Part shown: positions 41,313 through 51,672 of the stretch, piece after piece
Layout: every line of letters starts with the position of its first letter
Numbering within the stretch: the stretch's first letter is position 1
Made by a program: the position numbers and the translations under genes
From: CAVXNP01 sp963763305
Lineage (GTDB): Bacteria > Pseudomonadota > Gammaproteobacteria > Xanthomonadales > Rhodanobacteraceae
Direction: 5' to 3'
Length of the DNA: 64,000 bases
Assembly (NCBI GenBank): GCA_963763305.1
Contig: CAVXNP010000001.1
Span: 2,232,001 to 2,296,000, forward strand
The notes under the pieces: model-generated
Seen by the model: only the letters and a program-made list of their open reading frames with translations
What the model was told of the DNA's origin: nothing
Database searches by the model: none

Positions 41313-42915
41313 CTAGAGTGACGACCGAGGCGGCGTGCTCGCGGGTGTTGGAAAAACGCACCTGTGGCCAGCGCTCCTGCGCCAGTTGCAGGTTGACCCG
41401 GGTCGGGGCGATGTAGACCAGCTCGCCGGCGGCGTCGATCGCCAGATTCATCGCGTTCTTCTCGCGGAACTCCTCCAGCTTTTTCGGATCATCGCAGTGC
41501 ACCCAGCGCGCCGTGGTCACGCTCACCGGCTCGAAGCTGGCGTCCACGTTGTACTCGTCCTTGAGCCGGTAGGCGACCACGTCGAACTGCAGGACGCCGA
41601 CCGCGCCCAGGATCAGGTCGTTGGACATCAGCGGGCGGAAGAACTGGGTGGCGCCTTCCTCGGACAGCTGCGCCAGGCCCTTCTGCAGCGCCTTCATCTT
41701 CAGCGGATCGCGCAGGCGGGCGCGGCGGAACAGCTCCGGCGCAAAGTTCGGGATGCCGGTGAAGCTCACCGCGTCGCCTTCGGTAAAGGTGTCGCCGATG
41801 GTGATGGTGCCGTGGTTGTGCAGGCCGATCACGTCGCCGGGGTAGGCGGTTTCCACGATCTCGCGGTCCGACGCCATGAAGGTCAGCGCGTTGGCGATGC
41901 GCACCTCCTTGCCGGTGCGGGTCTGGATCATCTTCATGCCGGCGGCGTAGGTGCCCGAACAGACCCGCATGAACGCCACCCGGTCGCGATGGGCCGGATC
42001 CATGTTGGCCTGGATCTTGAACACGAAGCCGGACAGTTTCTCTTCCTCCGGCTGCACCTGGCGGGTCAGCGTGGCGCGTGGCCGCGGCGAGGGCGCGTGC
42101 TGGACGAAGAAGTCCAGCAGCAGCTGCACGCCGAAGTTGTTCACCGCCGAGCCGAAGAACACCGGGGTCTGCTTGCCGGCCAGGTAGGCCTCCGGCTCGA
42201 ACGACGGCGCCGCGCCCTGGATCAACTCCAGCTCGTCGCGCAGCTCGCGCATGGCTTCCTCGCCCACGCGTTCCAGCAGCCCGGGCGCATCCAGGCCCTT
42301 GAAGATGGTCGAATCCTGGCGGGTGAAATTCTTGCCGGGCTCGAAGATGTGCACTTCGTCCAGCAGCAGGTGGTACACGCCTTTCAGGCGCTTGCCCATG
42401 CCGATCGGCCAGGTCACCGGCGCGCAGGCAATGCCCAGCACCGACTCGACCTCGTCCATCAGCTCGATCGGTGAGCGGCCCTCGCGGTCGAGCTTGTTGA
42501 TGAAGGTCATGATCGGCGTGTCGCGCAGGCGGCACACCTCCATCAGCTTGATCGTGCGCTCCTCCACGCCCTTGGCGCAGTCGATCACCATCAGCGCCGA
42601 GTCCACCGCGGTCAGCACCCGGTAGGTGTCCTCGGAGAAGTCCGCATGGCCCGGGGTGTCGAGCAGGTTGACGATCTTGCCGTCGTACGGGAACTGCATC
42701 ACCGACGAAGTCACCGAGATGCCGCGCTCCTTCTCCAGCGCCATCCAGTCCGACGTGGCATGCCGCGCCGCCTTGCGCCCCTTCACCGAGCCGGCCATCT
42801 GGATCGCACCGCCGAACAGCAGCAGCTTTTCAGTCAGCGTGGTCTTGCCCGCGTCAGGATGGCTGACGATGGCGAAGGTCCGGCGGCGACGGGTTTCTTG
42901 CAGGTGCGAGGACAT
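41313..42915 (-). CDS. prfC: Peptide chain release factor 3
   Basis: GTPase that removes RF1/RF2 from the ribosome after termination, about 530 residues. G1 is SHPDAGKTTLTEKLL, G3 LLDTPGHADFSEDTYR, G4 TFINKLDREGRSPIEL. The family C-terminus FSNTREHAA is reached near 41335. In the frame as given no stop follows until 40963, while TAG and TGA appear at once in the +1 frame (41310-41315). I place the end there and treat the further ~115 codons, arginine/alanine-rich and without homology, as a product of one base error. Confidence 0.93.
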
Positions 42916-43045
42916 AAGCGGGCAGCGACGTGAGGTGGCAACCGCCTATTGTAGCCGCGATCGGCCTGCGGACGCCCCGGGGCAACGGCGGATGGCCCCC
43001 GGCGCCGCTTGCTCCGCAACCGGCGTTCACCTGTTGCCACAGGCC

Positions 43046-43453
43046 TCAGTCCAGGAAGCGGCCGCGGAAGGCGGGGTCCGGTAGCTGGCAAAATGCACGG
43101 CGACCGAAAATGCGGTAGCGGTTGCGCGCAATCCAGCGGTAGCCGCGGTCCCTCAGTGGCCGGGGCATGTGCTCGATCACTCGTGCGACGAGGCGCCAAC
43201 GGCGGGGTCCCAGGCCGGCCAGCACGCGGGTCAGGGCGTCTGTATCGGTGTACTGGCGGCCGTCCTCCAGCAGCAGGAACGAGGCCGGATCGTCCGGATC
43301 CAGGCCGCTCCCGGCGAGCAGCTCGCGCCCGATCGCGGACTGCATGGAGACCAGCTTGAACCGTGCGTGGAGATCGTTCCGGAGAACGAAACGCACCCAG
43401 CGGCTGCACAGACGGCAGACCCCGTCGAAGACGATGACCGGTTCACTCGGCAT
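43046..43453 (-). CDS. DCC family thiol-disulfide oxidoreductase (DUF393)
   Basis: 135 residues. The name-giving motif is VIVFDGVCRLCSRWVRFVL at the N-terminus with a CxxC pair, followed by FKLVSMQSAIGRELL, an SFLLLEDGRQYTDTDA segment and YRIFGRRAFCQLPDPAFRGR. Members are thioredoxin-like proteins of uncertain substrate. The ATG at 43453 overlaps the end of the DUF4166 gene by 11 bases, so both are one operon. Confidence 0.88.
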   Translation of the reverse strand: MPSEPVIVFDGVCRLCSRWVRFVLRNDLHARFKLVSMQSAIGRELLAGSGLDPDDPASFLLLEDGRQYTDTDALTRVLAGLGPRRWRLVARVIEHMPRPLRDRGYRWIARNRYRIFGRRAFCQLPDPAFRGRFLD

Positions 43454-43994
43454 GATCCAGCCACCCTTCGTACGCCACCAGCAGCCCCACGAGTGGCAGG
43501 CGGGCCGCGGTGCGGAAATGATAGCGGCCGTCGCGCGCGCTGCTGGTGGCATCGATACCCGCGATCCAGCGCGCAGGCAAGCCAACACCCAGTACGCTCA
43601 GGCGCTGCAGCCGCCATTCGATCGCCTGGTCGACCACGCGCAATTCGAATTCCATGGCCGACATGCCGAGGCTTTCCCTCAGGCGGGCGGGGCGTGCCGA
43701 TGAAGCGCGCAAGCTCGAGTGCATGGTGCGGCTGGCAAAACAACGGGTCCAGCGCTCGCCGGTGGCCTGTCGGTGCAAGTGGAAACTCATGCCGGCGGTG
43801 CTGCCTGGAGCGGGCAGGCCGAACAGCCAGCGCAGCAGCCGCGCACCCGGGTTGCCGTCGCCGCGTACGCTGCACGCACCCTGCGCCGACACGCGTCGGT
43901 GGTTGCCGTGCATCCGGCGGACCGGGCCGGGCAGTGCGGCCCACCCGGTCGGGCCAATGAGGGTTTCGAAGAGGCCCGCTTGCATGGCGCCCAT
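43443..43994 (-). CDS. DUF4166 domain protein
   Basis: 183 residues without signal peptide or membrane segments. It shows the DUF4166 pattern: an N-terminal LPGPVRRMHG, a central GMSFHLHRQATGERWTRCF and EFELRVVDQAIEWRLQRL. Function is unknown; this domain often follows NAD(P)-binding saccharopine-dehydrogenase-like proteins or pairs with DCC proteins, as here. ATG at 43994, or at 43985 starting MQAGLFE. Confidence 0.78.
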   Translation of the reverse strand: MGAMQAGLFETLIGPTGWAALPGPVRRMHGNHRRVSAQGACSVRGDGNPGARLLRWLFGLPAPGSTAGMSFHLHRQATGERWTRCFASRTMHSSLRASSARPARLRESLGMSAMEFELRVVDQAIEWRLQRLSVLGVGLPARWIAGIDATSSARDGRYHFRTAARLPLVGLLVAYEGWLDHAE

Positions 43995-44070
43995 TATGCC
44001 AGCGTCCGCTTCGGGCTGAGGACGACCGGGCGACCGGGCGAACACCCACGTCGGTGGCGGCCGCAGACAG

Positions 44071-44100
44071 CAAAAAGCCCGGGGATCGCTCCCCGGGCTT
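44071..44100 (-). terminator. Rho-independent terminator of the EF-G gene
   Basis: Perfect 11-bp stem AAGCCCGGGGA (44075-44085) / TCCCCGGGCTT (44090-44100), TCGC loop; the minus strand continues TTTTTG. It is 50 bases past the fusA-like stop. Confidence 0.9.
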
Positions 44101-44149
44101 GTGCTCGCGGCGAGCGGCGCAAGACCGCCCGCTACTTGGGAGCGAACGC

Positions 44150-46291
<2,142 letters not shown>

Positions 46292-46452
46292 AGTCTTGGT
46301 TCCGTTGGTAAGTCAAAAGTAAGCGTGGTCAGGCAGCGCAAGGGCTGCCGGCCATGGTTCGGTGTGTTTGCGGACCAGGAAACCGGTGGTGCCGGCCTCG
46401 GACAGGCGTGTCCGCGGTGGGTTAAACCCGTGATTCTACCGTGTATTGCCGC

Positions 46453-46949
46453 TCATGTACCCCCACCCGGTTCAGCGGGCGGCAGGCTGGGCCTTTCAGT
46501 GAGCTCGGCCTTGGCACCGGCATGGGCGTCGAACAGCCGCCGGTGGCATGCGTAGGACCAGTCGTCGCCTCGCTGGTAGTAGCCCTCCACCCAGGCCTGC
46601 AGGGTGGGCAGCATCGAATCCTGCGCCTGGCGGCTGGCGTAGTTGTGCCGCTCCCAGGGGCGCCGGCGGTTGTTGTCCAGGCAGGCCTGCAGGCCGGGGT
46701 TGAGGAACACCAGCTCGGTGCAGCGCGGTGCGGCCGCCTCCACCAACTCGCCGTAACAGCCTTCGATCACCCAGGCGTCGTGGCTGTCCAGGAAGGCCTC
46801 CAGCGCGGTGCGGGCAGCGGCCGGGGGCGCGGTACGGCAACCCGGCCCGGCTCCCACACGATGGTGTCCAGATCCAGATGGGGCAGGTCATGTTGCCCGG
46901 CCAGGGTGCTCTTGCCGGAGCCGGAGTTGCCGAAGATCAGGATGCGCAT
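46453..46949 (-). CDS. Small P-loop kinase-like ATPase (one frame disruption)
   Basis: About 165 residues. The Walker A loop is at the extreme N-terminus (MRILIFGNSGSGKSTLA), followed by HLDLDTIVWEPGRVAVP and, in the other frame from about 46835, AAARTALEAFLDSHDAWVIE and LVFLNPGLQACLDNNRRR, resembling shikimate/adenylate-kinase-like proteins of unknown substrate. Between the P-loop and HLDLD the protein is shorter than I would expect, perhaps a small deletion. It overlaps the M24 gene by 13 bases. Confidence 0.75.
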
Positions 46950-47608
46950 GGCTCGCTCAGGATGTCCTCGTAGAAGGCGCCGAACGGTTCGGTTGGATGG
47001 CGGAGCTGGATTTCCAGGATCCACAGCCCGGCCGCGGGGACGGCCGCCAGGTCGCCCAGGTCGCCCCCTTTGTGGATCGCATGCGGGAAATCGCTTACCC
47101 GATGCCCCTTGATTGCATGGTTGAGCTGCCAGCCCATCGCTTCGGCGCGCCGGCCGGCAAAGGCGTACAGCGCCTGGCCGCTCAGCCGCTGCCGGCGCCA
47201 CGCCGCGGCGACCTCGCCAAACAGCTGGCGCGCGGCATCGGCGCAGGCTTGTTGCTGCGGTGCCTGGCCCACCACGAAGGTGTCGCCGACGTCGCCCTCG
47301 TGGCCGTCGAATACCAGTCCCAGGTCGATGAAGTAGCTGTCGTTGTCGCCCAGCCGCACCTCCGGCGCCGAGCGCTGGCGGTAGGTCCTGGTGGTGTTGG
47401 GGCCGATCCGGATGATCACCGGATGCCACAACCGCTCCACGCCCAGCGCGGCGAACACCTCGGCGGCGTGCGCGTGCGCTTCGGCTTCGCTGATGCCCGG
47501 CTGCATGCGCTGGCGGATGCCGTGCAGGGCGGCCCAACTGCGCTCGCGGGCGCGCAGCATGGCGGCCGGGTCGAAGCTCGCGCCGGTGGCCTCGCGCGGG
47601 TGGTTCAT
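46937..47608 (-). CDS. M24 family metallopeptidase
   Basis: 223 residues of the pita-bread fold shared by methionine aminopeptidase and Xaa-Pro peptidase. Metal ligands fit Asp in SYFIDLGLVFDGHEGDVGDT (two aspartates), His in the HAIHKGGDLG region and Glu in WILEIQLRHP. Start at 47608 (MNHPREATGASFDPAAML). It probably cleaves a small peptide or modified amino acid; true peptidase activity is not certain. Operon with the kinase-like gene. Confidence 0.82.
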   Translation of the reverse strand: MNHPREATGASFDPAAMLRARERSWAALHGIRQRMQPGISEAEAHAHAAEVFAALGVERLWHPVIIRIGPNTTRTYRQRSAPEVRLGDNDSYFIDLGLVFDGHEGDVGDTFVVGQAPQQQACADAARQLFGEVAAAWRRQRLSGQALYAFAGRRAEAMGWQLNHAIKGHRVSDFPHAIHKGGDLGDLAAVPAAGLWILEIQLRHPTEPFGAFYEDILSEPCAS

Positions 47609-47618
47609 GCCGGCCGCC

Positions 47619-47975
47619 TCATGTCCACAGCAGCACCAGCCCCAGCAGGGCGGGGCTGGCCTGCACCAGCAGGATCCGCCGGCTGGCGGTGATCCCGCCA
47701 ACGAGCCCGGCGATCAGTACGCAGCCCAGAAAGAACGAACAGGTGGCCCGGCCTGCCGGCTCGCCCTGCATCATGCCCCAGACCAGTCCGGCGGCCAGAA
47801 AGCCGTTGTAGAGCCCCTGGTTGGCGGCCAGTACGCGGGTTTGCGCGGCGTACTCCACGCTCATGCCGAACGCGCGCCGCGCGAGCGGGCGGGTCCACAG
47901 GAACATTTCCAGCACCAGAAACCACGCATGCAGCGCGGCGACCAGGACAATCACCACGAGGGCGGCGACGGACAT
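47619..47975 (-). CDS. DUF1304 small membrane protein
   Basis: 118 residues, nearly all membrane: four hydrophobic helices, with FLVLEMFLWTRPLARRAFGM, AANQGLYNGFLAAGLVWG and GGITASRRILLVQASPALLGL, the DUF1304 pattern. Function unknown. It is 10 bases upstream of the M24 gene and likely in the same operon. Confidence 0.85.
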   Translation of the reverse strand: MSVAALVVIVLVAALHAWFLVLEMFLWTRPLARRAFGMSVEYAAQTRVLAANQGLYNGFLAAGLVWGMMQGEPAGRATCSFFLGCVLIAGLVGGITASRRILLVQASPALLGLVLLWT

Positions 47976-48224
47976 CGGCAGACTCCGGCAAGCGATCGAC
48001 ATCAGTGTTGCAGCCGCCCGCGGCGCTGGCAACGCGGGCGCGGGGTGCGTCGAATCGGATCGGCGCAGCTTTGACTGTCTGGTCAGCCCGGGGCGGGAGA
48101 AGACGCCCGGGCTGCAAAAGGCGGCTGCGCAATCCAGATCCACCCCTCTCGATTTGTGGAGCCACCGTGGGACGGCGAAAGGCCGAAGGTCGTTCCTCGC
48201 ACAGCCACTTATTCCCGAAAGTCT

Positions 48225-48974
48225 CTACTGCCTGGGCTCCCGACCCGCCAACGCCTTGAGCGTCACCACCAGTACGTCGCGATGGGCGGGCTGGCCGGGG
48301 TCCAGCGGGGTGACTGCGGTGACACCGTGGAAAACCCGGGCATCGTCCACCAGCGCGGCATCGAACGGATGGGTAAGAGTGAAACTGCCCAGTTCGGTCC
48401 CGTCGGCGAGATGGATGGAGGTAGTGCCGCTGGCCACGTTCTGCCGGTTCACCAGCAACACCAGAACGTAATCGACGCCATCGCGGTGCACGCCCTCCGG
48501 GGTCGGCTGGCCGGCCAGGTCGCCGCGGGCCTCGATACGAAACTGGTGCACCTCGATGCGCCAGCCCCTCACCGTGGGTACCAGGCTTCCGAACAGGTCG
48601 CAACAGAACGCCAGCACCCTTCGCATGCTGGCGCCGTCGGCAATGGCCGGCTCGATCGGATCGAACCAGCGCTGGATGTCGCCGTGCAACCGGTTGTATT
48701 GCAGGCTCTGGAAGTGCGGCTGATGCGGCTCGCGCTGCAGTTCGCCGGTCGTCGAGGCGCTGAAGACGGCGTGCCGACGGCGGCGGTAGCGACCCTGCGC
48801 AGCCAGGTAGGTGTCCGGCGCGAGCCGGTTCCAGCTGTCGGCCAGGGCGGCCCAGTCGGGCAGGGTTGGCGCCTGCATCCAGTCGCGCATCACCGGGGCC
48901 TGGACAAAGGCAAACCCGTCGCGCTGCAGTTGGCCGTGCAGGCGGGTCAGGTCCGTGGGCGGGCGCAGTGTCAT
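48225..48974 (-). CDS. 2OG-Fe(II) dioxygenase, BsmA/isoleucine-dioxygenase-like family
   Basis: About 249 residues. The facial triad fits HRDGVDYV (His and Asp) and the distal His in VDDARVFHGVTAV; the 2-oxoglutarate Arg would be in the following HRDVLVVTLKA segment. This matches the 2OG-Fe dioxygenase family (PF10014) that includes amino-acid hydroxylases able to act on isoleucine, leucine or methionine. The start at 48974 is the best homology-supported ATG; no strong ribosome site is seen. It diverges from the metX operon across a MetJ box, which hints at a link with methionine or sulfur metabolism (inference). Confidence 0.8.
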   Translation of the reverse strand: MTLRPPTDLTRLHGQLQRDGFAFVQAPVMRDWMQAPTLPDWAALADSWNRLAPDTYLAAQGRYRRRRHAVFSASTTGELQREPHQPHFQSLQYNRLHGDIQRWFDPIEPAIADGASMRRVLAFCCDLFGSLVPTVRGWRIEVHQFRIEARGDLAGQPTPEGVHRDGVDYVLVLLVNRQNVASGTTSIHLADGTELGSFTLTHPFDAALVDDARVFHGVTAVTPLDPGQPAHRDVLVVTLKALAGREPRQ

Positions 48975-49135
48975 GGGATGGCGGGCGAAGGGTGCGCGCG
49001 ATGGCACCGGGCGCGCGAAGCATAGCGCCTTCGTCCCGTGCTCGCGAGAGAGGTTTGCGGTTTCCGCAGGATCCCCGGTGGTTTGTGTCGGGGGTGGGTC
49101 GACGTCGATGGTATGTACTCGTGTATCTATCAAAT

Positions 49136-49151
49136 GGACGTTTAGACGTCT
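49136..49151. promoter_or_regulatory. Tandem MetJ box at the metX operon promoter
   Basis: Two contiguous 8-mers, GGACGTTT (49136-49143) and a perfect consensus AGACGTCT (49144-49151). The pair abuts the -35 hexamer at 49153, so a bound MetJ would block RNA polymerase. The same GACGTTTAGACGTC core occurs in the metJ promoter at 11006. The two sites share 14 of 16 bases. Confidence 0.85.
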
Positions 49152-49152
49152 A

Positions 49153-49181
49153 TTGACAAGAACCATGTTGAATCCTAGAGT
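49153..49181 (+). promoter_or_regulatory. Sigma-70 promoter of the metX operon
   Basis: Perfect -35 TTGACA (49153-49158), 17-bp spacer, -10 TAGAGT (49176-49181). The expected transcription start, about 49188-49190, coincides with the first base of the riboswitch P1 helix. Confidence 0.75.
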
Positions 49182-49189
49182 CGGCGGCA

Positions 49190-49300
49190 CTCATCGAGAC
49201 CGGCGGAGGGATGGGCCCTTTGATGCCGGGGCAACCAGCGGAGCGTTCCGCCACGGTGCCAATTCCTGCGGAGGCGCATGCAGCGCTGCCGAGAGATGGG
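49190..49300 (+). ncRNA. SAM-I (S-box) riboswitch
   Basis: Leader RNA binding S-adenosylmethionine. The conserved core is readable: CATCGAGA, CGGAGGGATGGGCCC, TGATGCCGGGGCAACC, GGTGCCAATTCC and GAGAGATGGG. P1 pairs CTCATC (49190-49195) with GATGGG (49295-49300). Downstream, 49312-49328 forms CGGTGGC/GCCACCG without a T-run, and CTCCC near 49351 could mask the AGGAG of metX, so control of translation (or rho-dependent termination) seems more likely than an intrinsic terminator. Confidence 0.95.
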
Positions 49301-49377
49301 GGCATGGTTGACGGTGGCTGCGCCACCGCGCGCCGGCTTCCGTACCGGTACTCCCAGGCGATGGCCAGGAGAACCGC

Positions 49378-50406
49378 ATGCACCGCCCGTTGCCATTTCA
49401 CCGCGCCGCGTACCGGCCTGCCGCGCAGGCCCGACCCCGGCTCCAGTCGTGTGCAGAAGGGTTCACCCACCAGCGCGGGCGCCGGGGCGTCTTGCTGCGC
49501 CCCAGGTACAACGGCCGCGCCGTTGCCGTCGAGCTGGATTACATCTGGTGCGGCGCGACCGATGGGCCCACGGTGGTGGTGCTGGGGGGCATCTCCGCCG
49601 GGCGGGACGTAGTCACTTTCGACGACGCGGCACCACATGGCTGGTGGCAGGCGCTGGTCGGCAACGGCCTGGCGATCGACCTGGAGCGCTACCGGCTGCT
49701 GTCGATCGACTGGCTCAGCCCCAGCGAGCTGGGCGCCAGCGCGGTCTCCAGCGAGGACCAGGCCGACGCGCTGGCCGCTCTGCTGGAAACGCTGGGCGTG
49801 ACCCGGACCCACGCTTTCGTCGGGGCTTCCTACGGCGCGATGGTGTCACTGGCGTTCGCTGCGCGCCATCCGCATGCACTGGAACGGCTGGTGCTGCTGG
49901 CCGGCGCCCATCGGCCGCACCCGCTGGCGACCGCCCAGCGCAGCGTGCAGCGCGGCATCGTGCGGCTGGGCGAGGCTGGCGGCCAGCTACCTGCCGCGCT
50001 GGCGCTGGCCCGCCAACTGGCCATGACCACCTACCGCGGCAGCGACGAGTTCGCCCGCCGCTTCGCCGGCGGGCCCGAATTCCGCGACGGGCGTTTCCGC
50101 TTTCCGGTCGAGGACTATCTGGAGCATGCCGGCCAGCGCTTCGCCGAGCGCTTCGACCCGACGCGGTTCCTGGCGCTGTCCGAGTCGATCGACCTGCACG
50201 ACATCGCGCCCGAGCAGGTGCCCACGCCGGCGACCCTGATCGGCTTCCCGTCCGACCGGCTGGTGCCATTGTCGGACCTGTGCGAACTGCAGCGGCGCCT
50301 GCACGGGCCGGCGTCGCTGGAGGTGGTCGATTCGCCCTTTGGCCATGACGCGTTCCTGAAGGAAACCGCGCTGCTGGCGCCTTTGCTGCGCGAGGCGTTG
50401 CGCTGA
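49378..50406 (+). CDS. metX: Homoserine O-acyltransferase, MetX family
   Basis: Alpha/beta-hydrolase-fold enzyme activating homoserine with succinyl- or acetyl-CoA, first committed step of methionine synthesis; 342 residues. The nucleophile elbow is AFVGASYGAMVSLAFA, the acid/His pair fits IGFPSDRLVPLSDL and DSPFGHDAFLKE. The ATG at 49378 has AGGAG six bases ahead. Acetyl versus succinyl preference cannot be read with certainty; the MetX members of this lineage paired with MetB are commonly succinyl enzymes. Controlled by the MetJ box and riboswitch upstream. Confidence 0.9.
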   Translation: MHRPLPFHRAAYRPAAQARPRLQSCAEGFTHQRGRRGVLLRPRYNGRAVAVELDYIWCGATDGPTVVVLGGISAGRDVVTFDDAAPHGWWQALVGNGLAIDLERYRLLSIDWLSPSELGASAVSSEDQADALAALLETLGVTRTHAFVGASYGAMVSLAFAARHPHALERLVLLAGAHRPHPLATAQRSVQRGIVRLGEAGGQLPAALALARQLAMTTYRGSDEFARRFAGGPEFRDGRFRFPVEDYLEHAGQRFAERFDPTRFLALSESIDLHDIAPEQVPTPATLIGFPSDRLVPLSDLCELQRRLHGPASLEVVDSPFGHDAFLKETALLAPLLREALR

Positions 50407-50487
50407 CCTGTTCACCGGCCTTCGACGTTGTGCGCAATGTGTCGGCCGACCTCTCTACCAGCCTTTGGCTGTCCCGCGGAGAATCCC

Positions 50488-51672
50488 ATGAGCAAAGCAT
50501 CCCCCTGCACCCGCGCCGTGCGCGCCGGGATCGAATCAGAGACCCAGTACGGCGCGGTGGTGCCGCCGTTGCACCTGTCCACCAACTTCAGCTTCGACGG
50601 TGTCGGCGGCAAGCGCACCTACGACTATTCGCGCAGCGGCAACCCCACCCGCGACCTGCTGGCCGAGGCGTTGGCCGAGCTGGAGCAGGGTGCTGGCGCG
50701 GTGGTGACATCCAGCGGAATGTCCGCGGTGGCGCTGGCGCTGGAGCTGGTGCCGCCCGGTGCCACCGTGCTGGCCGCGCACGACTGCTATGGCGGCACCT
50801 GGCGGCTGCTCGACGCATGGGCCAGAAAAGGGCGATTCGCGGTGCGATTCGTCGACCTCACCGACCACCAGGCGCTGGCAGCGGGACTGGTCGACAAGCC
50901 GGCGCTGGTCTGGGTCGAGACCCCTTCCAATCCGCTGCTCCGGATCACCGACATCCGTCATGTGGCGCAGGCGGCGCACGCCGCAGGTGCACTGCTGGTG
51001 GTGGACAACACCTTCCTGTCGCCGGCGTTGCAGCAGCCGCTGGTGCTGGGCGCGGACCTGGTAGTGCACTCGACCACCAAGTACATCAACGGCCACAGCG
51101 ACGTGGTCGGGGGCGCGGTGGTGGCGCGCGATCCGGAACGGGTCGCGCAGCTGAAGTGGTGGGCCAACTGCAATGGCTTCACCGGAGCCCCGTTCGACAG
51201 CTACCTGACCCTGCGCGGCCTGCGCACGCTGGGCGTGCGCCTGCGCCAGCACCAGGACAACGCGGCCCGCGTCGCCGGGTACCTTGCCGGCCATGCCGCG
51301 GTGCGCCGGGTGTACTACCCGGGTCTGGCCGGGCATCCCGGGCATGCGCTGGCGCGTCGCCAGCAGCAGGGCTTTGGCGCGATGCTGAGTTTCGAGCTGG
51401 CTGGCGCGATCGCGCAGGTCGCCGCCTTCGTCGACGGCTTGCGCTACTTCTCGCTGGCCGAATCGCTGGGCGGGGTGGAGAGCCTGATCGCGCACCCGGC
51501 CTCGATGACGCATGCCTCGATGGCGGTGGAAGCGCGTCGACACGCCGGGATCGCGGACACCTTGCTGCGCCTGTCGGTGGGTATCGAGGATGCCGACGAT
51601 CTGCTGCGCGACCTTGATGCGGCGCTGGGGCGGGCGCTCTCGTCGGCGTCGCCGCACCGGGTGCCGGCATGA
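50488..51672 (+). CDS. metB: Cystathionine gamma-synthase family PLP enzyme
   Basis: PLP-dependent Cys/Met metabolism enzyme of 394 residues joining O-acylhomoserine to cysteine (or sulfide). Seen: TYDYSRSGNPTRDLLAEAL, WVETPSNPLLRITDI, VVDNTFLSPALQQPL and the PLP lysine in VVHSTTKYINGHSDV, plus SLGGVESLIAHPASMTHASM near the C-terminus. GGAG precedes ATG 50488. It is the second gene of the operon; its stop overlaps the next start by four bases. Confidence 0.93.
   Translation: MSKASPCTRAVRAGIESETQYGAVVPPLHLSTNFSFDGVGGKRTYDYSRSGNPTRDLLAEALAELEQGAGAVVTSSGMSAVALALELVPPGATVLAAHDCYGGTWRLLDAWARKGRFAVRFVDLTDHQALAAGLVDKPALVWVETPSNPLLRITDIRHVAQAAHAAGALLVVDNTFLSPALQQPLVLGADLVVHSTTKYINGHSDVVGGAVVARDPERVAQLKWWANCNGFTGAPFDSYLTLRGLRTLGVRLRQHQDNAARVAGYLAGHAAVRRVYYPGLAGHPGHALARRQQQGFGAMLSFELAGAIAQVAAFVDGLRYFSLAESLGGVESLIAHPASMTHASMAVEARRHAGIADTLLRLSVGIEDADDLLRDLDAALGRALSSASPHRVPA

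Noticed and set aside
46949..47100. Toxin-antitoxin pair formed by the kinase-like and M24 genes
   Set aside because: Both match metabolic enzyme folds and neither resembles a known toxin or antitoxin family.
48084..48114. Hairpin CAGCCCGGGGCG/CGCCCGGGCTG as terminator of the dioxygenase
   Set aside because: The stem has a bulge and no T-run on the minus strand where a terminator would be needed; left unassigned.
49084..49120. A further MetJ box around GTCGACGTCGATGG
   Set aside because: Only the GACGTC core matches; the flanking 8-mers do not fit, and it is out of phase with the clear pair at 49136.
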